Source: an uncultured Rubrobacteraceae bacterium
GTDB lineage: Bacteria > Actinomycetota > Rubrobacteria > Rubrobacterales > Rubrobacteraceae
Assembly: GCA_902806105.1 (NCBI GenBank)
Contig: CADCVI010000180.1
Coordinates: 1 to 25,179 of the forward strand
Length of the DNA: 25,179 nucleotides
Reading direction: 5' to 3'
Each line of letters starts with the position of its first letter. Position 1 is the first letter of the stretch. Position numbers and translations under genes: made by a program. This document shows, in pieces, positions 1 to 7,687 of the stretch. The notes under the pieces were generated by a model. The model saw only the letters and a list, made by a program, of their open reading frames with translations, ran no database searches and was not told where the DNA came from.

Positions 1-225
1 TCGAGGGGGCAGGTTACGGGGCCGGGCTGGAGAAGACGGGCCTGGACGTCTCGGGGATGACTTGCGCGGGCTGCGAGCGGAGGGTCGAGAAGACCCTTCT
101 GAAGGTGCCCGGGGTGCTGCGGGCGGACGTGAACCTCGCGACCGAGAGGGCGACGGTGGAGCGTCTGCCGGGCGAGGCGTCCTTCGGGGAGCTGCGGCGG
201 GCGGTCGAGGGGGCAGGTTACGGGG
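1..225 (+). repeat. 21-bp direct repeat from HMA domain duplication in copA
   Basis: Bases 1-21 and 205-225 are identical over 21 bp. They lie 204 bp apart, exactly 68 codons or one HMA domain, in the same reading frame, and encode the EGAGYG end of each HMA domain. This is a trace of tandem duplication of the metal-binding domain. Confidence 0.85.
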
Positions 226-2258
226 TAGAGGAGCCGGAGGAGAGCGTCGAGGGTCGGCCTGATGCCCGCGAGCGCTCGTACGCGGAGCTCAGGTTTCGCT
301 TCCTCGTGGCGGCGGTGCTGACGGGTCTGATCCTGCTGGGAAGCCTGCCGATGATGCTCGGGTTCATGCCGCCGGTGCCCGAGCGCCTCCTCGACCTCGT
401 GCTGCTCGCGCTGGCTACCCCGGTGCAGTTCTGGGCGGGGTGGAGGTTCTACCGGGGGGCGTGGGGCGCCCTGAGGCACGGGACCGCCGACATGAACACG
501 CTGGTCGCGGTCGGGACGAGCGCGGCTTACTTGTATAGCGCGGCGGTGGTCCTCGCGCCGGGTCTGTTCTCGGGGGCGGCGGGTGGCAGGGCCGACGTGT
601 ACTTCGACACCTCGGCGCTGATTATCGCCCTGATCCTGCTTGGAAGGCTCCTGGAGGCGCGGGCCCGGGGGCGGACGAACGAGGCCATAAAAAGGCTCGC
701 CGGTCTCGGGGCGAAGACCGCGCGGGTGGTGCGGGACGGTACGGAGATCGACGTGCCCGTCGGGGAGGTAGTCGTCGGGGACGTGTTCGTGGTGCGGCCG
801 GGGGAGAAGGTGCCGGTCGACGGGGTGGTCGTGGGCGGCGAGTCGGCGGTCGACGAGGCCGCCATCACGGGCGAGTCCATGCCCGTGGTGAAGCGTTCCG
901 GGGACGAGGTCATCGGGGCGACGGTGAACGGGACCGGGTCGTTCAGGGCGAGGGCGACGGGGGTGGGGGAGGAGACGGCGCTCGCCCAGATTATGCGCCT
1001 CGTCGAGGAGGCCCAGGGTTCAAAGGCGCCCATCCAGAGGCTGGCGGACAGGATCAGCGGGGTCTTCGTCCCCGTCGTCATGGTGCTCGCGGCGGCCACT
1101 TTCCTCGTCTGGCTCCTCCTCGGGCCAGAGCCCGCTTTCACGCACGCGCTGCTGAACTTCGTCGCGGTACTCATCATCGCGTGTCCGTGCGCGATGGGGC
1201 TCGCGACGCCGACCTCGATCATGGTCGGCACCGGCAAGGGGGCCGAGAGGGGCATCCTCGTGAGGGGCGGGGAGGCGCTGGAGGGCGCGCACCGCCTCAC
1301 GACCGTCGTTCTCGACAAGACCGGCACCCTCACGCGCGGCGAGCCGCGGCTGACCGACGTCGTGGCGGAGGGCGGTATTCCGGAGGAGGAGCTTCTGCGG
1401 CTGGCGGCCTCCGCCGAGAGGGGGAGCGAGCATCCGGTCGGAGAGGCGATAGTGAGGGCCGCCCGGGAGAGGGGCGTGGTGGTAGGGGAGGCGCAGGGCT
1501 TCGACGCCCCGACCGGTCGCGGTGTGCGGGCGGAGGTGGGGGGCAGGGTCGTCCTCGTGGGAAACAGGGTGCTCATGCAGGAGCACGGCGTCTCCGAGGA
1601 CGGGCTCTCGCCGCGGTTCGAGGCGCTCTCGGCGGAGGGCAAGACGCCGGTGCTCGTGGCTGTGGACGGGAGGCCCGCGGGGCTTCTAGCGGTCGCGGAT
1701 ACCGTGCGCGAGGAGGCGAGGGAGGCCGTGGATGCCCTCAAGGGCATGGGCCTCGCGGTGGTGATGCTGACCGGGGACGGCGAGCGGACGGCGCGGGCCG
1801 TGGCGCGGGAGCTCGGGATAGAGAGGGTGCGCGCGGGGGTGCTGCCGGGGGAGAAGGAGGGTGAGATCCGCGGGCTCCAGGAGAAGGGTGAGGTCGTCGC
1901 GATGGTCGGGGACGGTATCAACGACGCCCCGGCGCTCGCGCGGGCGGACGTCGGGATCGCCATAGGGACGGGGACGGACGTGGCGATGGAGGCCGCCGAC
2001 CTCACGCTCGTCTCGGGGGACGTGCGCGGGGTGGCCCGGGCGATAAAGCTCTCGCGGGCCACGATCCGGAACATCCGTCAGAACCTGTTCTGGGCCTTCG
2101 CGTACAACGTGCTGCTCATCCCGGTCGCCGCCGGGGTCCTCTACCCGTTCTTCGGGGAGGCGGGATTCCTGAACCCCGTGCTCGCGGCGGCGGCGATGGC
2201 GCTTTCGAGCGTGACCGTCGTAACCAACGCGCTCAGGCTGAGAAGGGTGGAGTTCTAG
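3..2258 (+). CDS. copA: Cu(+)-exporting P1B-type ATPase CopA, 5' end outside window
   Basis: Membrane pump that uses ATP to export cytosolic Cu(+). The frame is open from base 3, before the first ATG at 57, and the upstream codons read as the end of another HMA domain. The true protein therefore starts outside the window and has at least two N-terminal HMA domains. Numbered from the ATG at 57, the visible HMA has TCAGC (Cys3, Cys6). The core follows: ITGES in the actuator domain, the transmembrane CPC near residue 376, the DKTGT phosphorylation site near 420, SEHPVGEA in the nucleotide domain, and GDGINDAP near 618. The last two helices carry AYN and MALSS, the YN and MxxSS signature of Cu(+)-selective P1B-1 pumps. 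csoR follows at once and copZ is downstream, which supports copper as substrate. Family identity is near certain; Ag(+) may also be carried. Confidence 0.96.
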   Translation, partial: EGAGYGAGLEKTGLDVSGMTCAGCERRVEKTLLKVPGVLRADVNLATERATVERLPGEASFGELRRAVEGAGYGVEEPEESVEGRPDARERSYAELRFRFLVAAVLTGLILLGSLPMMLGFMPPVPERLLDLVLLALATPVQFWAGWRFYRGAWGALRHGTADMNTLVAVGTSAAYLYSAAVVLAPGLFSGAAGGRADVYFDTSALIIALILLGRLLEARARGRTNEAIKRLAGLGAKTARVVRDGTEIDVPVGEVVVGDVFVVRPGEKVPVDGVVVGGESAVDEAAITGESMPVVKRSGDEVIGATVNGTGSFRARATGVGEETALAQIMRLVEEAQGSKAPIQRLADRISGVFVPVVMVLAAATFLVWLLLGPEPAFTHALLNFVAVLIIACPCAMGLATPTSIMVGTGKGAERGILVRGGEALEGAHRLTTVVLDKTGTLTRGEPRLTDVVAEGGIPEEELLRLAASAERGSEHPVGEAIVRAARERGVVVGEAQGFDAPTGRGVRAEVGGRVVLVGNRVLMQEHGVSEDGLSPRFEALSAEGKTPVLVAVDGRPAGLLAVADTVREEAREAVDALKGMGLAVVMLTGDGERTARAVARELGIERVRAGVLPGEKEGEIRGLQEKGEVVAMVGDGINDAPALARADVGIAIGTGTDVAMEAADLTLVSGDVRGVARAIKLSRATIRNIRQNLFWAFAYNVLLIPVAAGVLYPFFGEAGFLNPVLAAAAMALSSVTVVTNALRLRRVEF

Positions 2259-2279
2259 GTGGAGATCGAGGGAGGACGC

Positions 2280-2600
2280 ATGGAGCAGGGGATCGAGAAG
2301 CCGGATGCCGGGCATCGCCACGGTTACATAAAGGCGAAGGACAAGGAGAAGATCCAGAACAGGCTCAGGCGCATAGAGGGGCAGGTCCGCGGCGTGCAGC
2401 GGATGGTGGACGAGGAGGCCTACTGCGTCGACGTCCTCACGCAACTCGGGAGCATAGTCTCGGCGAGCGAGAAGGTCGCGCTCCTGCTCCTCAAGGACCA
2501 CACGGAGCATTGCGTGCGCGGGGCCATAGAGGACGGCGAGGGCGCCGACGAGAAGCTGGAAGAGCTCATGGGCGCGATCGAGCGCTTCCTGAGGGTGTAG
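2280..2600 (+). CDS. csoR: CsoR-family copper-sensing repressor
   Basis: Copper-responsive DNA-binding repressor of the CsoR/RcnR (DUF156) family, expected to release operators when Cu(+) binds. The 106-residue product is all-helical with the typical RRIEGQVRGVQRMV helix. The Cu(+) ligands known from Mycobacterium tuberculosis CsoR (Cys36, His61, Cys65) are all present with the same spacing, as Cys49, His74 and Cys78. The second-shell Tyr (48) and Glu (94) are also kept, so this is a copper sensor rather than an RcnR or FrmR type. I chose the ATG at 2280 because it follows a GAGGGAGGA ribosome site; a GTG directly after the copA stop (2259) is in frame but has no site of its own. It lies 21 nt after copA and ends 10 nt before the P450. 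The N-terminal tail has His12 and His14. Confidence 0.94.
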   Translation: MEQGIEKPDAGHRHGYIKAKDKEKIQNRLRRIEGQVRGVQRMVDEEAYCVDVLTQLGSIVSASEKVALLLLKDHTEHCVRGAIEDGEGADEKLEELMGAIERFLRV

Positions 2601-2610
2601 GGGAGGGTAG

Positions 2611-3990
2611 ATGACCATCTCCCCTACGGCAGGAAGGAACCTTCCCCCCGGACCGAAGGGACGGCCCGTGGTCGGCAACCTGCTGGCCTACTCGCGGGAC
2701 CCTCTGGGCTTTCTGACCCGGTGCTCCCGGGAGTACGGCGACGTGGTCCGGCTGGGGTTCCCGGGGCCGCCGGCGTACCTGATCTCCCACCCGGACGGCG
2801 TGGAGCAGGTGCTCGTCAAGAACAACCGCAACTTCGTCAGGGATAAGTACACCCGCGCGGAGCTGAGCATCCTCGGCAACGGGCTGCTGGTCAACGAGGG
2901 GGACTCCTGGCGGCGCCACAGGAGGCTCGCCCAGCCCGCCTTCCACCGCCGCCGCGTGGAGGCGTTCGGCGAGACGATGGTTTCTTTCGCGGAGCGGATG
3001 CTCGACGGCTGGCGCGACGGCGAGACGCGCGACGTCCACGAGGAGATGATGCGCCTGACCCTCCGGATCGTCGCCAAGACCCTCTTCGACACGGATATAT
3101 CCCGAGAGGCCGAAGGGGTGGGCAGGTCCATGGACGCGATCATGGCGCATTCCTCCGACCAGGGGAGCAACGTATTCCTGAGGATGCTGCCCGACAGCAT
3201 CCCTACCCCGGGCAACCTGGCCTACCGCAGGGCGACCCGGCGGCTCGACGGGATCATCCACGCCCTCGTTGAAGAGCGGCGCAGGAGCGGTGCAGATACC
3301 GGGGACCTGCTCTCGATGCTGCTCCGAGCGGAGGACGAGGACGGCGAGGGGATGAGCGATCGGCAGTTGAGGGACGAGGCGATGACCATAATCCTCGCCG
3401 GGCACGAGACCACCGCCATAGCCCTGTCTTGGACGTGGTACCTGCTGGGGAGGCACCCGGAGGTGGAGGTCAGGCTCTCGGCGGAGCTCGAGGAGGTGCT
3501 AGACGGGCGTGCGCCGACCGTCGAAGATCTGCCCCGCCTGCGCTACGCCGACGCGGTGATCAAGGAGTCCATGCGGCTCTATCCGCCAGCTTGGGCCGTC
3601 GGCCGCGAGGCCCTGGAGGACTGCGAGATCGGGGGCTATCGCGTCCCCGCCGGGACGCAGATGTTTATAAGCCAGTACGTGATCCAGCGCGACGGTCGGT
3701 TCTTCGACGCCCCCGAGACCTTCGATCCGGACCGCTGGCGGGACGGGCGCACGGAGGGTCTGCCCCCATACGCATACTTCCCGTTCGGCGGCGGGCCGCG
3801 GCTGTGCATCGGCAGCGGCTTCGCGAAGATGGAGGTCGCGCTGCTGCTCGCGACGGTGGCGCGGAGGTTCCGGCTGGAACCGGTCTCGGACCGGCCCCCG
3901 GTGCCGCAACCCTCGATCACGCTGCGCCCAAAGGACGGTATAAGGACCAGGTTGCACGAGAAGCGACCGCGACGAGAGGAGAAGCAATGA
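2611..3990 (+). CDS. Cytochrome P450
   Basis: Heme-thiolate monooxygenase of 459 residues, predicted soluble; substrate unknown. It starts with the proline-rich LPPGPKGRPVVGN. The I helix has AGHETT (263-268) for oxygen activation, the K helix has ESMR (319-322), and the heme loop FPFGGGPRLCIG places the axial ligand at Cys399. All essential P450 motifs are intact, so the enzyme should be active. No fused reductase and no adjacent ferredoxin is visible, so electrons must come from elsewhere. A GGGAGG site sits just before the ATG. It begins 10 nt after csoR and its stop overlaps the copZ start as ATGA, so it is very likely cotranscribed and translationally coupled with copper genes. That setting is unusual and gives no direct hint of substrate. 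Confidence 0.95.
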   Translation: MTISPTAGRNLPPGPKGRPVVGNLLAYSRDPLGFLTRCSREYGDVVRLGFPGPPAYLISHPDGVEQVLVKNNRNFVRDKYTRAELSILGNGLLVNEGDSWRRHRRLAQPAFHRRRVEAFGETMVSFAERMLDGWRDGETRDVHEEMMRLTLRIVAKTLFDTDISREAEGVGRSMDAIMAHSSDQGSNVFLRMLPDSIPTPGNLAYRRATRRLDGIIHALVEERRRSGADTGDLLSMLLRAEDEDGEGMSDRQLRDEAMTIILAGHETTAIALSWTWYLLGRHPEVEVRLSAELEEVLDGRAPTVEDLPRLRYADAVIKESMRLYPPAWAVGREALEDCEIGGYRVPAGTQMFISQYVIQRDGRFFDAPETFDPDRWRDGRTEGLPPYAYFPFGGGPRLCIGSGFAKMEVALLLATVARRFRLEPVSDRPPVPQPSITLRPKDGIRTRLHEKRPRREEKQ

Positions 3991-4196
3991 TCGAGAAGAC
4001 TTTTAGCGTGGAGGGCATGAGCTGCGGCCACTGCAAGGCTGCCGTCGAGGGCGAGCTCGGCAAGCTCCCCGGGGTCGAGCGGTCTAACGCGGACTTCGAG
4101 ACGGGGATCGTCGAGGTCCGGTACGACGAGGGCAGGGTCGGCCCCGAAGATCTCAAGGGTGCCATCGAAGAAGCTGGCTACGAGGTAAAGGCATAG
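3987..4196 (+). CDS. copZ: CopZ-like copper chaperone (single HMA domain)
   Basis: Cytosolic Cu(+) carrier of 69 residues that would hand copper to the CopA HMA domains and to CsoR. It is one HMA domain (beta-alpha-beta-beta-alpha-beta) with the metal motif GMSCGHC, Cys13 and Cys16, and the usual end AIEEAGYEVKA. The start ATG at 3987 overlaps the P450 stop (ATGA), preceded by GAGAGGAGAAGC as ribosome site. It lies 16 nt before the DUF4396 gene in the copper cluster. Length and motif fit the family exactly. Confidence 0.93.
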   Translation: MIEKTFSVEGMSCGHCKAAVEGELGKLPGVERSNADFETGIVEVRYDEGRVGPEDLKGAIEEAGYEVKA

Positions 4197-4212
4197 CGGG
4201 AGGAGGACGATC

Positions 4213-4695
4213 ATGGAACAAGGTGCTTCGCTCAACAGGACGGCCTTCAGCGCGACGGCGCACTGCCTCACGGGGTGCGCCATCGGCGAGGTCCTGGGGA
4301 TGGTGATCGGTACGGCGTTGGGCTGGGGCGACTTCTCCACGATCGCGCTGGCCGTGGTGCTCGCGTTCTTTTTCGGCTACGCGCTGACGATGGTGCCGCT
4401 CTTGAGGTCCGGGCTCGCGTTGAGCGCGGTGCTGCCCCTCGCGCTGGCCTCGGATACGCTCTCGATCACGGTTATGGAGATCGTGGACAACGGGGTCATG
4501 CTCATCATCCCCGGGGCGATGGAGGCGGGCGTCGCTAGCCCCCTGTTCTGGGGGAGCCTCGCCTTCGCCCTTGCCGTGGCCTTCGTCGTGGCCTTCCCGG
4601 TGAACCGCTACCTTATTGCGCGCGGCCGGGGACACGCGGTGGTCCACCAGTACCACGGCCGGCACGGGGACCACGACGGTCAGCACGGTCACTAG
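4213..4695 (+). CDS. DUF4396 membrane protein with His-rich tail
   Basis: Integral membrane protein of 160 residues matching the DUF4396 family by its opening (TAHCLTGCAIGEVLGM) and helix pattern. About four membrane segments are visible: near residues 12-35, 37-60, 65-100 and 110-135. Polar and potentially metal-binding groups include the HCLTGC segment at the start of helix 1 and a C-terminal tail of alternating His, Gly and Asp ending HGDHDGQHGH. The biochemical role of DUF4396 is not established. The tail and position right after copZ suggest copper binding or transport at the membrane. The ATG at 4213 has an excellent GGGAGGAGGA site. Confidence 0.85.
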   Translation: MEQGASLNRTAFSATAHCLTGCAIGEVLGMVIGTALGWGDFSTIALAVVLAFFFGYALTMVPLLRSGLALSAVLPLALASDTLSITVMEIVDNGVMLIIPGAMEAGVASPLFWGSLAFALAVAFVVAFPVNRYLIARGRGHAVVHQYHGRHGDHDGQHGH

Positions 4696-4734
4696 AGGCA
4701 CCAGAAACCCCGGAAGGACGGTAGAGCAGCTCCC

Positions 4735-5190
4735 GTGACAGGCGCACGCGAAAAGGGGTTGAGAGGTCCCACGGCAAGGAGGGACAGGCTCGTCGCCGCC
4801 CTCCTTGCCGTCGCGCTGCTCTTCTGCCACGGGGCTTTCGGCGCCCTGCACCAGACCGCGACGCGCCTGGCCGAGCCTTCGAAGGGGCACCATGCCCCCG
4901 CTACGCCACCGGCCGCCGTGGGCCATCACCCGGGCCACGGTGGTGCTGCCGCCGAGCAGTCCTTTGCGGAGCATCAGGTGGCGCATTACGGGGGGGCCAT
5001 GGCCCATGCCGACTATGCCGCCGCTCTCTTCGTGGTCCTGGTGGGGGCCGTCCTCTCGATGTTCTTCGCCTGGTCTCCTGCGCGGAACCTCGCCGACGCT
5101 GCCCGTCCGCTGGGGCGGCTCCTCGCGCCGTTCTACCTACGCCCGCCGCGCGGCCCCACGCTCCCGCTCCTGCAGGTGTTCCGGCTGTAA
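4735..5190 (+). CDS. Small His-rich membrane protein in copper cluster
   Basis: Product of 151 residues that I do not recognise as a named family. It has an N-terminal hydrophobic segment (about 20-40, signal anchor or signal peptide), then a His-rich stretch (residues about 50-90, with GHH, GHHPGHG and HQVAHYGGAMAHAD), a second membrane segment (about 97-115) and a basic, proline-rich tail. The His-rich loop between the two helices would face outside and could bind Cu or another metal. The start is a GTG at 4735; a GGAAGG stretch about 15 nt upstream is a distant ribosome site, so the start is not certain. Position between the DUF4396 and DUF305 genes supports a role in copper handling, but this is inference. 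Confidence 0.75.
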   Translation: MTGAREKGLRGPTARRDRLVAALLAVALLFCHGAFGALHQTATRLAEPSKGHHAPATPPAAVGHHPGHGGAAAEQSFAEHQVAHYGGAMAHADYAAALFVVLVGAVLSMFFAWSPARNLADAARPLGRLLAPFYLRPPRGPTLPLLQVFRL

Positions 5191-5246
5191 GCCTTCTCCA
5201 GGGCACAAGCGGATACGGTTCCGGTTCTGGAGAAGGAGAAGAATAG

Positions 5247-5912
5247 ATGAGAAGCGCAAGAAACCTCTGGCTGCCCGCGCTCTCCGTCGCGGCGGCGCTT
5301 ACCCTCGCTTCCTGCGGGGGGGCCGGCGATGGCTCCGGCGAAGGGGAGATGCAGGGTATGGACCACGGCGGGAGCACGGAGGGGGCTACCTCCGCCGGGA
5401 TGGACGGCGGATCTACGAACATGGGCGCCGGGGCGGCGCGCGAGGCCGTCGCGCCGAACGGCGAGTACTCCGACGCGGCGTTCGTGGATGCGATGATCCC
5501 GCACCACGAGGGGGCTCTGGAGATGGCCGAGGTCGCGCCGGACAACGCGGAGCACGAGGAGATACGGACGCTGGCGCGTGAGATCGTCGACGCCCAGCGG
5601 GCGGAGATCGAGGAGCTCCGCCGGATAAGGGAGGATCTCGGCGGGTCGACGATGCAGATGTCCGGGGATGAGATGGAGGGGATGAGCATGTCCGAGGACC
5701 CCGGAGAACTCGCCAGGGCGCGGCCCTTCGACAGGGCCTTCATAGACGCCATGACACCGCATCACGAGTCTGCGATCGAGATGGCGAACGTGGCGCTGGA
5801 GGAGAGCGAGAACCAGGAGGTGCGCGGTATCGCCGAGAACATCGTGGCCGGCCAGGAGCGCGAGCTCTCCCAGATGAAGGAGTGGCGCGAGGAGTGGTAC
5901 CCGGAGGGCTGA
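5247..5912 (+). CDS. DUF305 lipoprotein, probable extracytoplasmic copper binder
   Basis: Exported lipoprotein of 221 residues: basic N-terminus, hydrophobic stretch and lipobox LASC with the lipidated Cys at 23. The mature part opens with a Gly/Ser/Met/His-rich linker (MQGMDHGG) and then a DUF305 domain. The domain contains two copies of the family motif, DAMIPHHEGALEMA near residue 80 and DAMTPHHESAIEMA near residue 167, each followed by a long helix ending IV(D/A)xQ. A Met-rich insert (MQMSGDEMEGMSMS) separates them. His pairs and Met clusters are the usual ligands for Cu in the bacterial envelope, and DUF305 genes often sit with copper resistance genes. The ATG follows GGAGAAGGAG. It is the last gene of the cluster. 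Confidence 0.93.
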   Translation: MRSARNLWLPALSVAAALTLASCGGAGDGSGEGEMQGMDHGGSTEGATSAGMDGGSTNMGAGAAREAVAPNGEYSDAAFVDAMIPHHEGALEMAEVAPDNAEHEEIRTLAREIVDAQRAEIEELRRIREDLGGSTMQMSGDEMEGMSMSEDPGELARARPFDRAFIDAMTPHHESAIEMANVALEESENQEVRGIAENIVAGQERELSQMKEWREEWYPEG

Positions 5913-5924
5913 TCCCGCGTACAA

Positions 5925-5955
5925 GCTCCCCCTGCGCGCACCGCGCAGGGGGAGC
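5925..5955 (+). terminator. Strong hairpin ending the copper cluster
   Basis: A perfect 14-bp inverted repeat (5925-5938 with 5942-5955) around a 3-nt CAC loop starts 12 nt after the DUF305 stop. The stem is nearly all G-C. No T-run follows, as is common in high-GC actinobacteria, so it may act as a terminator or as an mRNA 3' stabiliser. Confidence 0.7.
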
Positions 5956-5990
5956 CGATGGCTCCCCGCGAATGGTCGGACGCCGGCGCT

Positions 5991-6011
5991 AGGAGGGGGG
6001 TAATGGGCGCC
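5991..6011 (+). repeat. G-tract element, copy 1
   Basis: Starts with AGGAGGGGGGTAAT; 19 of 21 bases match the copy at 7626-7646. Looser similarity (ending in AATAAAAGG here and TATAAAGG there) continues for roughly 20 nt. It lies in non-coding DNA between the copper cluster and the next gene. Function unknown; see findings. Confidence 0.7.
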
Positions 6012-6113
6012 GATGTCCTGTAATAAAAGGATCATACACCCAAGATACGGATTTAGCAGCCCCGTTGGGCACGAAATGTCGCGTTTTTGCGCCCGGAACC
6101 GGTTTGCGCCCGC

Positions 6114-6146
6114 GCTCTTCGTTTGCGGAGGCTGGTTAGTGGGGAA
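6114..6146 (+). promoter_or_regulatory. Possible stress-sigma (SigB/SigF-type) promoter for the gene at 6204
   Basis: The 15-nt GCTCTTCGTTTGCGG (6114-6128) also occurs before the gene at 7543 on the other strand. Here GTTT (6121-6124) is followed after 16 nt by GGGGAA (6141-6146), a poor match to the GGGTAT/GGGTAA -10 of actinobacterial stress sigma factors. The start codon is 57 nt downstream. The rest of 5956-6203 holds no gene that I can support. Confidence 0.4.
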
Positions 6147-6203
6147 GAAGCTCGAAATCGGTTGGAAGAAGCCAGATAACGAGTCACTATAGGAGGAAAA
6201 ACG

Positions 6204-6761
6204 ATGGCGAAACTCTCCACGGCAGCCTGGATCGCACACGATCTTGGTCTAGCGGCTAGCTTCGGTGGCCTGCTCTTCGGTAGGACGGCCATGAACCCCA
6301 GCTTGCAGCACATAGAGTCGTCCAAGGCCGACCGCGGAAGGGTCCTGAACAAGACCTGGAACCGCTACAACACCGTCAACGTCGTCTCCTTCGGCGTCGC
6401 CACGGCCGGATGGTTCGCCGGTCGCGCCGCCCTCTCGGGCCGCTCGATAGACGACGACGCCCAGAACCTCTCCCGCATCAAGGACGTGCTGTACATCGCC
6501 GGGGCCGTAAGCGGCCTCGCCAGCGTGATCAGCGGCGCGAGGCTCGCCAGCCAGGCTCCGGATGGCGCCGTGCCGATAGAGGACGGGAGCACGCCCGCCG
6601 TCGAGACGCCGGAGGAGGCCGCCAAGCTCCTCAGAACCGTCAACACGCTCGGCAGCGTGAACCTGGCGATCACCGCCAGCCTCATCGGTCTGACCACGGC
6701 GCTCGCGATGAAGGCCAACGAGTCCACGGGCTGGGCCGTAACTTCCCGCCTCCTGCCGTAG
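6204..6761 (+). CDS. Conserved-type membrane protein of unknown function
   Basis: Product of 185 residues, not recognised. It has about four hydrophobic segments: residues about 7-28 (AHDLGLAASFGGLLFG), 53-75 (VVSFGVATAGWFAGRAAL), 93-115 (LYIAGAVSGLASVISGARLA) and 153-170 (NLAITASLIGLTTALAM). An acidic, proline-containing loop lies near 118-140. The first segment begins directly after MAKLSTAAW, so there is no cleavable signal. A very strong AGGAGGAAAAACG site fixes the ATG at 6204. It appears to be a single-gene unit: stress-type promoter candidate upstream, hairpin terminator downstream. The shared promoter motif suggests coregulation with the SPW-type protein at 7121-7543. Confidence 0.85.
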   Translation: MAKLSTAAWIAHDLGLAASFGGLLFGRTAMNPSLQHIESSKADRGRVLNKTWNRYNTVNVVSFGVATAGWFAGRAALSGRSIDDDAQNLSRIKDVLYIAGAVSGLASVISGARLASQAPDGAVPIEDGSTPAVETPEEAAKLLRTVNTLGSVNLAITASLIGLTTALAMKANESTGWAVTSRLLP

Positions 6762-6788
6762 ATACGCAACAACCGTAGAACGGGCTTC

Positions 6789-6823
6789 CTGCCGCCCCCG
6801 GTCCCAATGACCGGGGGCGGCAG
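6789..6823 (+). terminator. Hairpin terminator after the membrane protein gene
   Basis: A perfect 15-bp inverted repeat (6789-6803 with 6809-6823) has a CCAAT loop and begins 27 nt after the stop codon. The stem is G-C rich and is followed by GGCTTTGAG, a short T-run. Probable intrinsic terminator, possibly working in both directions. Confidence 0.8.
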
Positions 6824-7120
6824 GGCTTTGAGTGCACAACATCCTGTCGCTGGTTCGATAAACGGTAGCGCTATTCGACCTTGCCGCTCCACGATACGAG
6901 CGAGGCGAGCTCCGGGCTTCTAGCACCTTCCCGTGCTCCAGGCGTAGGGTCGGCCTCCAGCCTTCTGCTCACCGATACGCAAGGCGTGCATCGCCTCTTG
7001 GTTCCTCTCGTGGTTGTGCTTGAGATGAGGGAGGAGGTGTGGCCGCGGGGCGGGTGCTCGACCGGCTTCTCGGCTCACGCATGCCCAGCGGTCAAGGGGC
7101 GTGGGATGATCGGGAGTGTT
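6824..7120. other. Non-coding spacer between convergent genes
   Basis: About 300 bases with no ORF that looks coding, no ribosome site with a start, and no tRNA or repeat that I can see. It separates the plus-strand gene ending at 6761 from the minus-strand gene ending at 7121, so it holds the 3' ends of both. Confidence 0.6.
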
Positions 7121-7543
7121 CTACGAGGGCCTTGTTTTGCTTGCCAGCGCCGCCAGTATGTCGGCGGTTCCGATGGCGACGTGCGGCAGCCAGTAGCGGG
7201 TGCCCTTTCCGGCGAACCCGAACAGCCACGGCGAGGAGGCGAGCAGGGTGCCCTTGGCGGCATCCAGGGCCAGATGCACCGGCATCGGGATCTTCCTGAC
7301 GAGCCCGAGCTCGTAGTCGGTGAGCAGGCTGTACACGGTGCCCGCGCCACCGGCCAAGCGAGGCATGCGCGCCGCGGCCGGAGAATCCTTCAGGCCGAGC
7401 AGGCCAGGGACGACCAGATTAACGGCGCTCGCCGCGTAGTCGAGGACCCCGTGGATGTTCGTTGGTACTACCCGCGGCAGGCTTATCGCCTCGTGCCAGT
7501 TCGGTGCCAGGTCCAGGCTGATCCTCGTGGTAGAAGTAGGCAT
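7121..7543 (-). CDS. SPW-motif small membrane protein
   Basis: Product of 140 residues with the features of SPW-type membrane proteins: an N-terminal IHGVLDYAASAVNLVVPGLLGL segment (helix 1), a second hydrophobic stretch around GGAGTVYSLL, and SSPWLFGFAGKG, where SPW opens the next helix, followed by a last helix near AIGTADILAALA. SPW proteins are small integral membrane proteins of unknown biochemical role. The charged LTDYELGLVRKIPMPVHLALD segment probably lies between helices. The ATG at 7543 has GGAG nine nt upstream. A GTTT-N17-GGGTAT pair 35 nt before the start suggests control by a SigB/SigF-like stress sigma factor. Confidence 0.8.
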   Translation of the reverse strand: MPTSTTRISLDLAPNWHEAISLPRVVPTNIHGVLDYAASAVNLVVPGLLGLKDSPAAARMPRLAGGAGTVYSLLTDYELGLVRKIPMPVHLALDAAKGTLLASSPWLFGFAGKGTRYWLPHVAIGTADILAALASKTRPS

Positions 7544-7577
7544 CCAGGTGCTCCAATTCCGTCCGTTCGCGCGGGTT

Positions 7578-7604
7578 ATACCCGAGCTCCAGACGGCCGC
7601 AAAC
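7578..7604 (-). promoter_or_regulatory. SigB/SigF-type stress promoter upstream of the SPW gene
   Basis: Read on the minus strand: GTTT (7604-7601), 17-nt spacer, GGGTAT (7583-7578). This matches the GTTT...GGGTAT consensus of actinobacterial SigB/SigF promoters. The GTTT lies in the 15-nt motif (7597-7611) that is also found at 6114-6128. Confidence 0.6.
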
Positions 7605-7625
7605 GAAGAGCCGGGCTGGGCTTTT

Positions 7626-7646
7626 AGGAGGGGGGTAATCGGTGCC
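7626..7646 (+). repeat. G-tract element, copy 2
   Basis: Starts with AGGAGGGGGGTAAT like the copy at 5991-6011, then CGGTGCC in place of GGGCGCC. It lies upstream of the SPW gene, but relative to that gene it points the opposite way from copy 1 and its downstream gene. Confidence 0.7.
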
Positions 7647-7687
7647 AGCCCGGTCTATAAAGGTAGACGCAGTAGCGGGAGGTTCGG

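Noticed and set aside
527..2074. Long minus-strand open frame (about 515 codons) opposite copA
   Set aside because: It lies fully within a certain gene and has Ser/Thr/Arg-rich low-complexity translation, as expected from the antisense of a high-GC coding frame.
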